The translations under genes were made by a program, and so were the position numbers. This document shows, in pieces, positions 17,346 to 25,529 of a stretch of DNA of 64,000 nt; position 1 is the stretch's first letter; every line of letters begins with the position of its first letter. The notes under the pieces are model-generated. The model was given only the letters and a program-made list of their open reading frames with translations. It was not told the DNA's origin and did no database searches. The stretch is from CAVPDE01 sp963707125 (lineage in GTDB: Bacteria; Desulfobacterota; DSM-4660; Desulfatiglandales; HGW-15). Where the stretch lies: contig CAVPOU010000018.1 of NCBI GenBank assembly GCA_963707125.1, positions 80,804 to 144,803 of the forward strand, in the 5' to 3' direction.

Positions 17346-20300
17346 TTACTGTCCTAACAGGGCTTGAATCACGGACCATGTCTGCATGTCGCTCACGCCG
17401 CCCAGGTCCAGTGCACCGCTCCGGCAGGAAGAGACGCAGACGCCGCATCCTTTGCACAGGGCCTGGTTGACCACTGCAATCCCCTCTTCTCCGAGGGCGA
17501 TCGCCTGATAGGGGCAGACCTGCTGGCAGAGCCCGCACCCGCTGCACCTTCGCGCCATCACGCTACAAACCGGGCCGCCTGCTTTCAATTCCGCTTGAGC
17601 GAGGATGGTGAGTGCCCGAGAGGCTGCGGCCTGAGCCTGGGCGATGCTTTCGTCCATGAACTTGGGACTGTGGGCCGTTCCGCACATGAAGATTCCCTCT
17701 GTAGCAAAGTCCACAGGGCGAAGCTTCATGTGAGCTTCCATGAAAAAGCCGTCCTCGTTCAGGGGCACCTTAAGGAGCCGGGACAAGGGCCTGTTCTCAG
17801 CCGCAGGGACTGCTGCGACTGCCAGAGCCACCCTATCGGCATCAATCACGAGACGGCCGCCCAGGGTCGGCTCCGTCACGGTGACCCTCAGGACAGAACG
17901 ACCTTCTTCCTGAACCACGGTCATGTCCGGCTTGTCCTCCTTCTCATAGCGAATGAAGACGACTCCTTTTTCCGCTGCCTGCCGGTAGTAGTCTTCCCGG
18001 AAAGCATAGGTCCTCATATCTCTATAAAGGACATAGATGTCCATGGTGGGGTTCCGTTCTTTCAGTCTGAGGGCATTCTTGACGGCCTGGCTGCAGCATA
18101 TGCGGCTGCAGTAAGGTCTTTCCTCGTCTCGTGACCCGACACACTGGATCATCACTAGGGTGTTGCACTGATTCAAACGTTCACTGCCCGCCTGGATTTC
18201 CTCTTCCAGCTCCAGCTGGGTGCCGACACGAGGATCCTCGCCGTACAGGTAAATGGCAGGCTTGAATTCCTCGGCTCCGGTGGCCACAAGGGTGACGCCA
18301 TGATGGATTTCTCTGACCACTCCCCGTTCGCCCAACGCGATTCGCGACGTGAAGTTCCCCACATAGCCTGAAAAATCGACAAGGCGCGCCTCCGTGTGCA
18401 CCTGGATGTGGAGAGTCTTGTAAACTTTCAGGATGAGATCCCGGAGATAGGCCTGGATATCGCTTCTCTCCAGGGTGTGGGGAATCCTTCGGGCCATGCC
18501 GCCCAGTTCTTTTCCCTTTTCAACGAGATGAACCGGGATGCCTTGATCAGCCAGGCTCAGGGCAGCCACCATGCCGGATACGCCGCCTCCGATCACCAGG
18601 GCTGAGCGGTTGACCTCGTAGGAAACCTGATAGAGAGGCTCCAGGAGTACTGCCCTGGCAACGGCCATTCGAATCAGGTCTTTCGCCTTGTCCGATGCGC
18701 TCCTTTTGTCCATCATGTGGACGAGGGAACACTGCTCACGAATGTTGGCAAATTCGAACAGATAGGGATTGAGCCCCGCTTCGCGAAGGGCATCCTGAAA
18801 AACGGGTTCGTGGGTCCTGGGCGTGCAGGCTGCGACCACCACGCGATTGAGCCCTTTCTCCCTGATCACATTGGCCATGTGCGTCACGGAGTCGATAGAA
18901 CAGCTGAAGGTGCTCTCCTCCGCGTGCACCACGCCCATGAGTCCCCGCGAATAGTCGACAACCTTCTTCACGTCCACCGTCTTGACGATGTTGGTGCCGC
19001 AGTCGCACGCAAAGACGCCCACCCTGGGAGGTTCTCCCCGCACGTCCCGCTCAACAGGGTATTCTTTTTTCTCCACCAGAGTTCCGCGGCGGTCGTTCAA
19101 AAGCTGTGAAGCAAGGGATGCAGCCCCGCTGGCCATGGTCACGGAGTCGGGAATGTCCATGGGCGCGTGAAAGACGCCGCAGTGATAGATCCCTGGACGG
19201 GATGTCTCTATGGGTGAAAAGGGGGACCCTTCGCAAAACCCGTACTCATTGACGGTGATGCCCACTTTTTCCGCAAGATCCCTGTTCGTTTCAGGAGAAA
19301 GGAGTCCCACGGAGAGCACGACAAGATCAAAGTCCTCATCCTTGAGGCCGGTGCCGTTCAACCGGTATCTGAGCCTGACCGCGCCGTTGTCTTTGTCTTC
19401 TCCCAGGACGGAAACTTTGCTCCAGGTAAAGCGGACGCCAGGCGTGTTTCTGGCCCTTTCATAGTATCGTTCGAAACCCTTGCCATAAGCGCGGATGTCA
19501 TTGTGAAAAACATGCGCTTCCAACTCCTGGTCATGTTCCTTGCTCAGGAGCACGTGCTTGATCGCATACATACAGCAGACGGACGAGCAGTTGGGATTGC
19601 CGGCTGTCTTGTCCCGGGAACCGACACACTGAATCCATGCGATCTTCTTGGGATGACGACCGTCCGAGGGCCGGCGAAGTTCTCCGCGGTTCGGCCCTGA
19701 CGCGCTCAGCATTCGCTCGAATTCGAGACTTGTGACCACGTTTCGAAATCTTCCGTAACCGTACTGGCTCTGAACCTTCGGAGAAAAAGTCTCGTAGCCA
19801 GGAGCCAGGATGAGGCTCCCCACCCTGATCTCATGCACCCTTTCCCTCTGGTGGAAGTCAATGGCCTTGTTCTTACAGGTGGGCACGCAGATCTGGCAGA
19901 TGCGTCGCTTGAGGAAAAGACAGTGATCCGGATCAACGAAGGAGACGGCCGGCACGGCCTGGGGAAAAGACAGGTGGATGCATTTCAGGGTCGCCAGGTT
20001 TTCGTTGTAGGCGTCAAGGATGTGAACAGGGCAGTACTCCGCACAGGTTCCACACCCCGTGCACTTTTCAGTGTCCACATAGCGGGGTCGCTGGATCAGG
20101 GTGACCCGGAAGTCCCCTGCTTCGCCCTCGACCCGTTCGACCTCCGCGTCTGTGAGGATTTCAATGTTGGGATCTGTGGCGCATTCGATGAACTTGGGAG
20201 AGAGGATGCACATGGAACAGTCATTGGTGGGAAAGGTCTTGTCCAGCTGGGCCATCTTGCCTCCAATGGCAGGCCCCTTATCCACCAGGTAGACCTTGAA

Positions 20301-20393
20301 ACCGGTTTTGGCGGAATCCAGTGCGGCCTGGATGCCGCTGACCCCGGCTCCGACCACCATGATTGTTCCTACGCGATCAATGCCAGTCTTCAT
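17346..20393 (-). CDS. hdrA: Heterodisulfide reductase subunit A-like protein with two FAD domains
   Basis: 1015 residues, about half again the length of methanogen HdrA. First FAD fold near residues 11-30 (MVVGAGVSGIQAALDSA), [4Fe-4S] sites CTGCGTCAEYCP and CQICVPTC, and the CVGSRD signature near 255. The middle carries the HdrA segment VVVAACTPRTHEPVFQ. A second FAD fold follows near 595 (ALVIGGGVSGMVAALSLAD) with another CVGSRDEERPYCSRICC block, and the end has two ferredoxin motifs, CSGCGLCQQVCP and CKGCGVCVSSC. HdrA is the flavin bifurcation site in known complexes. Placed between the HdrD-like gene and flxD, it would join NADH, ferredoxin and a thiol/disulfide-type partner. Whether both FAD sites are catalytic is unknown. 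Confidence 0.9.
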   Translation of the reverse strand: MKTGIDRVGTIMVVGAGVSGIQAALDSAKTGFKVYLVDKGPAIGGKMAQLDKTFPTNDCSMCILSPKFIECATDPNIEILTDAEVERVEGEAGDFRVTLIQRPRYVDTEKCTGCGTCAEYCPVHILDAYNENLATLKCIHLSFPQAVPAVSFVDPDHCLFLKRRICQICVPTCKNKAIDFHQRERVHEIRVGSLILAPGYETFSPKVQSQYGYGRFRNVVTSLEFERMLSASGPNRGELRRPSDGRHPKKIAWIQCVGSRDKTAGNPNCSSVCCMYAIKHVLLSKEHDQELEAHVFHNDIRAYGKGFERYYERARNTPGVRFTWSKVSVLGEDKDNGAVRLRYRLNGTGLKDEDFDLVVLSVGLLSPETNRDLAEKVGITVNEYGFCEGSPFSPIETSRPGIYHCGVFHAPMDIPDSVTMASGAASLASQLLNDRRGTLVEKKEYPVERDVRGEPPRVGVFACDCGTNIVKTVDVKKVVDYSRGLMGVVHAEESTFSCSIDSVTHMANVIREKGLNRVVVAACTPRTHEPVFQDALREAGLNPYLFEFANIREQCSLVHMMDKRSASDKAKDLIRMAVARAVLLEPLYQVSYEVNRSALVIGGGVSGMVAALSLADQGIPVHLVEKGKELGGMARRIPHTLERSDIQAYLRDLILKVYKTLHIQVHTEARLVDFSGYVGNFTSRIALGERGVVREIHHGVTLVATGAEEFKPAIYLYGEDPRVGTQLELEEEIQAGSERLNQCNTLVMIQCVGSRDEERPYCSRICCSQAVKNALRLKERNPTMDIYVLYRDMRTYAFREDYYRQAAEKGVVFIRYEKEDKPDMTVVQEEGRSVLRVTVTEPTLGGRLVIDADRVALAVAAVPAAENRPLSRLLKVPLNEDGFFMEAHMKLRPVDFATEGIFMCGTAHSPKFMDESIAQAQAAASRALTILAQAELKAGGPVCSVMARRCSGCGLCQQVCPYQAIALGEEGIAVVNQALCKGCGVCVSSCRSGALDLGGVSDMQTWSVIQALLGQ

Positions 20394-20403
20394 GGGTTAT
20401 GCA

Positions 20404-20615
20404 CCATCCGTCATGAATCGTCACCGCGAAAGACGCAAAGAGCGCGGAGAGCAGATATTTCAGGAGAATAGGGAGATACCGATTCTGCAGAAGCACTCGC
20501 GGCCTTCGTCCGGAAAGCACTTCTCTGAGGCAGATATCGTTTTGTCTGTCCCGGCTCGAGCCGGGACAGACAAAACAGTATTTCTCTGCGTCCTTTGCGT
20601 CTCTGCGGTGCATCT
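20404..20615. repeat. Dispersed repeat with terminal inverted ends, family R5
   Basis: Starts CACCGCGAAAGACGCAAAG and ends CTTTGCGTCTCTGCGGTG, enclosing variable sequence; a second copy is 40228-40432 and a half copy begins at 45286. It fills the gap between the HdrD-like gene and hdrA. Confidence 0.65.
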
Positions 20616-20616
20616 C

Positions 20617-21777
20617 CTATTCATCGCCCATGGCCTCCAGGACGATCTCCGAAATATCCTTCACCTCCAGCACATTCCCCTTGTCCGACGTGACCACACT
20701 GTCCTTGAAGTTCAACAAGCAGTAGGGACATGCGGTGACCAGAATATCAGCCCCCATCTCAACCGCCTGTTCCACCAGGATATCGGAGAAGCGCTGTCCT
20801 TTCACCGTCTCCATCCATATCCTTCCTCCCCCGCCGCCGCAGCAGAGACTGTTTTCCCGGCACTCCACTTCATCCATCAGGGTGACACCCGGGACGCTAC
20901 CCAGCACCCTTCGAGGTTCCTCGTAAATGCCGTTGTGCCGTCCCAGGTAGCAGGGATCATGGTAGACGATCCTTTTGTGCAGACTCTTGTTCAAGGGAAG
21001 CTTCCCTTTTTCCACGAGGTCCGCCAGATATTGCGTCAGGTGAATGACTTTGGTCTCGCCATCCAGTCCGGGATATTCTTGTTTGAAGGTGGTCAAGCAG
21101 TGGGGCGAGGTCACGATGATCTCTTTGATCTCCTTCTCTTTGAACGCGGCAAGGTTGCTCTTCCTCAGGGATTCGAAGAGGCTCTCGTGGCCTGCTTTTC
21201 GGACACTCTCGCCACAACAGCTTTCCTTCTCTCCGAGGATGCCGAAGGATGCGCCGGTCGATCGAAGCAACGTCGCTGTTGCCCGGGCCACACTCCCGAG
21301 CTTCGGGTCATAGGCGGGAACACAGCACGGGAAATAGAGCACCTCATGCTGGTCCGAGGAATAGGGCTGAATCCCCAGGTTCTCCGCCCAGACTGCTCGT
21401 TTGCTGCGCTCACTCCCCCAAGGGTTCCCCTCGCTGCTGAGGCTCCCCATGGCACTGCGTAGGCTTGCAGGAGCCCTCTCGTACTGGAACTCGAGCATGA
21501 TCTTCCGGGCCGCGCGTATGATGTCTGTGATCGCAACACCCCGCGGGCATCGGCTGACGCACATGTTGCATGTGGAGCAAAGCCACCAGTCCTCCTCCTC
21601 AAGATCCACAAGTCCGTACCTGGACTGGCAGATCATTTTGTGGGGCATGAAGGTCCTCACCGTGTTCCAAGGGCAGCTGGCCGAACAGAGGCTGCACTGC
21701 CAGCAGAGCTTGAAGGCGTCTCCTCCCGCCTCCCTGATGAGATCAATCCCTTCCTTGAATGGTGCCAGGTATTCCAA
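20617..21777 (-). CDS. HdrD-type (fused HdrC-HdrB) heterodisulfide reductase-like protein
   Basis: 386 residues. N-terminal HdrC part with CWQCSLCSASCP and CSTCNMCVSRCP (two [4Fe-4S], residues 25-80), then two CCG domains of HdrB type: YFPCCVPAYDPK, KESCCGES, SPHC; and CYLGRHNGIYEEPRR, NSLCCGGGGGRIW, ACPYC. In HdrB the CCG cysteines bind a non-cubane cluster that reduces a heterodisulfide or related thiol partner. In bacteria without coenzyme M the acceptor may be a DsrC-like protein or another reductase. No membrane segment is present, unlike the related quinone oxidoreductase at 5625-7631. Second gene of the array, upstream of hdrA. The true electron acceptor is not shown by the sequence. 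Confidence 0.88.
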   Translation of the reverse strand: MEYLAPFKEGIDLIREAGGDAFKLCWQCSLCSASCPWNTVRTFMPHKMICQSRYGLVDLEEEDWWLCSTCNMCVSRCPRGVAITDIIRAARKIMLEFQYERAPASLRSAMGSLSSEGNPWGSERSKRAVWAENLGIQPYSSDQHEVLYFPCCVPAYDPKLGSVARATATLLRSTGASFGILGEKESCCGESVRKAGHESLFESLRKSNLAAFKEKEIKEIIVTSPHCLTTFKQEYPGLDGETKVIHLTQYLADLVEKGKLPLNKSLHKRIVYHDPCYLGRHNGIYEEPRRVLGSVPGVTLMDEVECRENSLCCGGGGGRIWMETVKGQRFSDILVEQAVEMGADILVTACPYCLLNFKDSVVTSDKGNVLEVKDISEIVLEAMGDE

Positions 21778-21790
21778 TTGGGAAACCGCG

Positions 21791-21833
21791 CCCCCTCACC
21801 CCTTCCCTCTCCCCCGACCAGGGGAGAGGGAGA
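21791..21833. repeat. Dispersed palindromic repeat, family R1
   Basis: CCCCTCACCCCTTCCCTCTC followed by GGGGAGAGGGAG, between the SDR and HdrD-like genes. Confidence 0.75.
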
Positions 21834-21889
21834 ATCGTATTTGAATTATACCGTGCGCCTTGTACCGTGCGCCCGTTACTGGTGCTTAA

Positions 21890-22050
21890 GAAGACCCTGT
21901 TCGCAGGTTGCTCAATAACGCCCAGATACAAGGCGCCCGAAATCCCTGCCCGCGGCAGGCAGGCCGAGGAGTGAGTCCCGCAGAATGCTGCGGGACGCAA
22001 TGACGAGGGATGAGGGCAACGCCGTAGATGGGCGTTTTTCAGCAACTTGC
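21890..22050. repeat. MITE-like dispersed repeat, family R4
   Basis: About 160 bases with inverted ends (GCAGGTTGCTCAATAACGC and the GCGTTTTTCAGCAACTTGC-like right end) and a conserved interior (GACGAGGGATGAGGGCAACG). A very similar copy is at 41115-41280 and a left-end fragment at 36721-36800. It runs into the stop codon of the SDR gene. Confidence 0.8.
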
Positions 22051-22814
22051 TAATGCATCACTCTTCCGCCGTCTACCAGCACCGTCTGGCCTGTGATGAA
22101 ATCGCTCTCCGGAGATGCCAGGAACAAGGCTGCACCTGTGAGATCTTCCGGCTTGACCACACGGCCAAGCGGCGTCTTGGAAGTGTCGTATTTTGTCACA
22201 TCTGCGATGCCCCTGCTCGCTTCCGTATCGGTGAACCCCGGAGCCACGCAGTTGATGCATATCCGATGGGGTCCGAGTTCTATGGCCAGGGCCCTTGTCA
22301 GTCCGATGATCCCGCCCTTGGAAGCCACATAGTGCGCAAAACCATGACTCCCGGTGAAAAAGACCTCGGAGGCAATATTGATGATCTTGCCGTACCCCTG
22401 ATCCCTCATAAAGGGGAACACGGCCCTCGTGCACAGGAATGCCCCTTTCACATTGACTTTCATCACGAGGTCCCACTCGTCCGGATCGATTTCGTAGAAG
22501 GGTCTCCGCTTGAGCCCGTCATAAATCGCCGCGTTGTTGATCAGGATGTCCACCTTTCCGAAGGCTTTCACCGTGGCCTCGGCCATGGCCCGGGTGGCTC
22601 CCTCGTCCGTCACATCCCCCTGAAAAGAGACCGCCTCCCCCCCCAGGGTTTTGATCTGCTTCACCGTTTCGCTGAGATCCTCCCGGTCCTTGGGCCGAAG
22701 CGCGATATTCATGGCCATGACCTTTGCACCTTCCTCAGCCAGCCTCATGGCAAAGGACCTTCCCAGCCCCCTTGCAGCGCCGGTCACAATGGCGACTCTG
22801 TCTTTAAGACGCAT
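22050..22814 (-). CDS. Short-chain dehydrogenase/reductase (3-oxoacyl-ACP reductase type)
   Basis: 254 residues, classical SDR: TGAARGLGRS cofactor motif at residues 11-20, NNAA near 92, catalytic serine region (NIASE) and YVASK. The C-terminal PEDLTGAALFLASPESDFIT is typical. It oxidises a secondary alcohol or reduces a ketone with NAD(P)(H). It is the first gene of the long minus-strand array and lies opposite the LysR gene, so it is probably the first gene expressed from the regulated promoter. The array also encodes an aldehyde oxidoreductase and a CrtI-type oxidoreductase, consistent with a role in stepwise oxidation of an alcohol-bearing or ring substrate. The actual substrate cannot be read from the sequence. 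Confidence 0.85.
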   Translation of the reverse strand: MRLKDRVAIVTGAARGLGRSFAMRLAEEGAKVMAMNIALRPKDREDLSETVKQIKTLGGEAVSFQGDVTDEGATRAMAEATVKAFGKVDILINNAAIYDGLKRRPFYEIDPDEWDLVMKVNVKGAFLCTRAVFPFMRDQGYGKIINIASEVFFTGSHGFAHYVASKGGIIGLTRALAIELGPHRICINCVAPGFTDTEASRGIADVTKYDTSKTPLGRVVKPEDLTGAALFLASPESDFITGQTVLVDGGRVMH

Positions 22815-22875
22815 AAGAACCTCCTCTCACCTCTTGCAGCCCGCACCCGCAGATTGCTGTTTTTGGCTTTTTTGC

Positions 22876-22970
22876 TGTCATTCCCGCGAAGCTTGTCCCC
22901 GCGCAGGCGGGGAGCGGGAATCCATTATCTTAAAGGTTTTCTGGACTCCCGCCTCCGCGGGAGTGACGGA
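22876..22970. repeat. Dispersed inverted repeat, family R2
   Basis: TGTCATTCCCGCGAAGC... and GACTCCCGCCTCCGCGGGAG arms, related to 3243-3314, placed between the SDR gene start and the divergent LysR promoter. Confidence 0.75.
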
Positions 22971-23098
22971 GTGATTGGGTTTTCACCGACCTGCCTGTCT
23001 TCCCAGAAACAGCTCGAATTGAAGGTTTCAGCGATGATCCTTTAGCGCTCGTTTATTTAAAACTTTTGATAGCTTGAGCGCATTACCTCCCAAATCTA

Positions 23099-23150
23099 TT
23101 GACTTGTCAAAACAATAAGTTTTATATATCTATAAGTTTCGCTTATAGAT
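23099..23150 (+). promoter_or_regulatory. LysR promoter and palindromic operator
   Basis: A TTGACT (23099-23104) and a TTATAT (23122-23127) spaced by 17 bases form a plausible promoter for the LysR gene. Immediately downstream is a perfect inverted repeat, ATCTATAAG (23128-23136) and CTTATAGAT (23142-23150) with a 5-base spacer, ending 5 bases before the ATG. Its size and A/T pattern fit a LysR-family binding site. It is placed to control both the LysR gene and the divergent SDR-first array. Confidence 0.65.
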
Positions 23151-23155
23151 CCTAT

Positions 23156-24046
23156 ATGCAGATCAATCTCAATCACCTTCGAATTTTCTACTATGCGGCC
23201 AGGGAGAAAAATCTCACCAAGGCGGCAGAGGCTCTCTTTGTGACCCAGCCGGCCGTGACCATGCAAATTAAAGCCCTGGAGCAGTACCTTGAAACAGCCC
23301 TCTTCAGGAAAAGGGGGAAGTTCCTTGAACTCACGGAAGAAGGAATCGTTCTTTATAAGTATGCAGAGAAGATATTCGGTGTTGTGGATGAAATGGAGCA
23401 CGCCTTCAAGGGCTTCGCCTCTCTCACCCAAGGCTCTCTCATCATTGGGACGACACGCAGTTTCGCCAGACATCTCATGCCCGGACTTCTTTCGCGCTAC
23501 CAGGAAAAATTTCCCGGCATAAAAGTATCCCTGGAAGTAGGGAGCTCCAGCGAAATCGCCGAAGGCGTAGCGGCTTTTAAATATGACTTGGGGATCATCG
23601 GGAGGCTCCCGCTTCCGAGCAAAGTAAAGGCTATTCCATACACCCCGGAAGAGTTCTGTCTGGTCGTATCGCCGGATCACCGCTTTGCCAAAAGAGGTGT
23701 CGTCTCGTGCCGGGAACTTCAAAACGAACCGATCATTATCCGAGAGCCGGGGTCAGGGTCAAGGCATTTCATGCTCTCCTTCCTGGCCTCCCACGGTGTG
23801 GAGCCTTCCGTCCTTGTTGAGGCCGGGAGCGTGGAGTTTATTAAGGAGTATGTGATTCAGGGTCGCGGCATCTCTTTCCTCTACAAACCCGAAGTCCAGT
23901 TGGAAGCGAAAATGGGTCTTCTCAAACCCCTGGAGCTCGTGGAGGGGCGCCTTTTCATTCAGACGGAAATCGTCGTTCCTGAGGGCGTCACCCTCTCACC
24001 ACCGTCCCGGGCTTTTCTCGAACAGGTCGACAAGCTCAAGTCCTAA
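23156..24046 (+). CDS. LysR-family transcriptional regulator (array B)
   Basis: 296 residues from ATG 23156; an upstream in-frame extension would run through the operator and is rejected. N-terminal winged helix-turn-helix (LNHLRIFYYAAREKNLTKAA, VTQPAVTMQIKALE) and a C-terminal effector-binding domain with the usual periplasmic-binding fold. It is divergent from the minus-strand array and is therefore its likely activator. It resembles the second LysR (25530-26489) in both domains, so the two are probably paralogues. The effector is likely an aromatic or other pathway intermediate; that is inference. The downstream Tm-1-like gene starts 40 bases later and may be co-transcribed. Confidence 0.88.
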   Translation: MQINLNHLRIFYYAAREKNLTKAAEALFVTQPAVTMQIKALEQYLETALFRKRGKFLELTEEGIVLYKYAEKIFGVVDEMEHAFKGFASLTQGSLIIGTTRSFARHLMPGLLSRYQEKFPGIKVSLEVGSSSEIAEGVAAFKYDLGIIGRLPLPSKVKAIPYTPEEFCLVVSPDHRFAKRGVVSCRELQNEPIIIREPGSGSRHFMLSFLASHGVEPSVLVEAGSVEFIKEYVIQGRGISFLYKPEVQLEAKMGLLKPLELVEGRLFIQTEIVVPEGVTLSPPSRAFLEQVDKLKS

Positions 24047-24086
24047 CAAAAGGGCTCATTAAAAGAACCAAAGGAGATCTCATCTT

Positions 24087-25349
24087 ATGCCTAAGCACAT
24101 CGTCATCCTCAGCACCCTGGACACCAAAGGCGAAGAGGCCAAGTACCTCAAAAACCTCATCGAGGCCCAAGGGTTCAAGACCCTTCTCATGGACACTTCT
24201 ATCGGGGGTGAGCCCACCCTTGCTCCGGACATTTCATCGGAAGAAGTGGCCAGGCTGGGAGGTGGAAACATCCAGGAGATACGGGCCTCCAGAAACACGG
24301 GACAAGTCACTCCCATCATGATCAAGGGAGCCACCATCAAGGTCCAGGAATTGCTGGGCAAGGGCCTTTTGGATGGAATCATCGCGTTCGGCGGCGCATC
24401 CAATACGACTTCGGCAACCACTGTCATGAAAGCCCTTCCCTTCGGCATCCCGAAGCTCATGGTCTCGAGCACGGCCTCGATGCCTGCTTACGCGGCCAAG
24501 TACATCGGCACCAAAGACATCACCATGATGCATTCCGTGGTGGACATCTCCGGCCTCAATGATCTCACCAAGGCCGTCCTTGAAAGAGCGGCAGGAGGAA
24601 TATGCGGTATGGCGGCTGCAAGCGGAGGCCCCGTCAAACCGCTCAGCACCTCCCCGCTCATAGCGATAACCACCTTCAAGTTCGCAGAAGAATGCGGACA
24701 GCATGCCATGGCCCTTCTCGAGAAAAAGGGATATACGGTGATCCCCTTTCATGCGCAAGGGATCGGCGACAGCGCCATGGAAGAGCTCATTGAGCAGGGT
24801 CTGTTTCAGGGAGTCCTCGACCTGGTTCCCGCTGGGGTGATTGAAGAACTCCTGGGCGGAAACCGAGCTGCAGGCCCCCATCGTCTTGAATCGGCAGGGA
24901 AGAGGGGAATCCCTCAGGTGCTCACGCCTTGTGGTTTTGACATGCTCAGTTGCGGTCCCTTGAGTCGAAGAGAAGCAGGAGACCCCCTCTGGACAAGCCT
25001 GCGGCTGGCTGAGCGCAAAATCTTTATCCCCGACGAATTCAGGGTTGCGGCCCGCACGAGTGGAGACGAAGTGTGCAGAGTTGCGGAGGTGATCGCCCGG
25101 AAGCTCAACGAATCGAAAGGCCCGGTGAAGTTTTTCATTCCTACCCGGGGTTGGTCCTCCCTCAGCACAAAGGGAGCGGACCTGTATGAACCTTTCACGG
25201 ACGATCTCTTCGGCCCTGCCTTGAAAAAAAGCCTGCGGCCTGACATAGAGGTATCCGAGCTCCCCATGGAGCTCAATTCTCCCGAGTTCGCAGAAGTTCT
25301 CGTCGGCGCTCTGGACAGCATGATGAAAGGGAACTATTCAGGTAGATAG
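24087..25349 (+). CDS. Tm-1-like ATP-binding domain protein (UPF0261 family)
   Basis: 420 residues of the Tm-1-like/UPF0261 family: start MPKHIVILSTLDTKGEEAKY, the GIIAFGGASNTTSATTVMKA segment, VSSTASMPAYAAKYIGTKDI and PFHAQGIGDSAMEELIEQG. The plant homologue Tm-1 binds ATP and inhibits viral replication; bacterial members have no settled function. Preceded by AAAGGAGATC. It follows the LysR gene by 40 bases and may belong to the same transcript, so it may act in the pathway controlled by it. The next gene (second LysR) is convergent. Assignment to the family is confident; any metabolic role is guesswork. Confidence 0.8.
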   Translation: MPKHIVILSTLDTKGEEAKYLKNLIEAQGFKTLLMDTSIGGEPTLAPDISSEEVARLGGGNIQEIRASRNTGQVTPIMIKGATIKVQELLGKGLLDGIIAFGGASNTTSATTVMKALPFGIPKLMVSSTASMPAYAAKYIGTKDITMMHSVVDISGLNDLTKAVLERAAGGICGMAAASGGPVKPLSTSPLIAITTFKFAEECGQHAMALLEKKGYTVIPFHAQGIGDSAMEELIEQGLFQGVLDLVPAGVIEELLGGNRAAGPHRLESAGKRGIPQVLTPCGFDMLSCGPLSRREAGDPLWTSLRLAERKIFIPDEFRVAARTSGDEVCRVAEVIARKLNESKGPVKFFIPTRGWSSLSTKGADLYEPFTDDLFGPALKKSLRPDIEVSELPMELNSPEFAEVLVGALDSMMKGNYSGR

Positions 25350-25529
25350 ACTGAAGGAAAAGACACCTGCCTGCGCCGCGGGCGAGGCAGGCAGGTCCGC
25401 GATCACACAAAGTCAAGATCGTTTGGATCCGTTGGCAGGTGAGTGTGTCATGGATGATCATTATTGCCCTTCAGTCTTCAGCCTTCAGCCTAAACACCTG
25501 AGCAGTTACGATGAAAGAATCTTGGACAG

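Noticed and set aside
11436..21777. Class II benzoyl-CoA reductase (BamB-I) cluster
   Set aside because: The large subunit carries AOR-type motifs (EHET, GACH), BamGHI-type NuoEFG proteins are absent, and FlxA/HydG and FlxB/HydB-type proteins take their place. A distant relationship remains possible.
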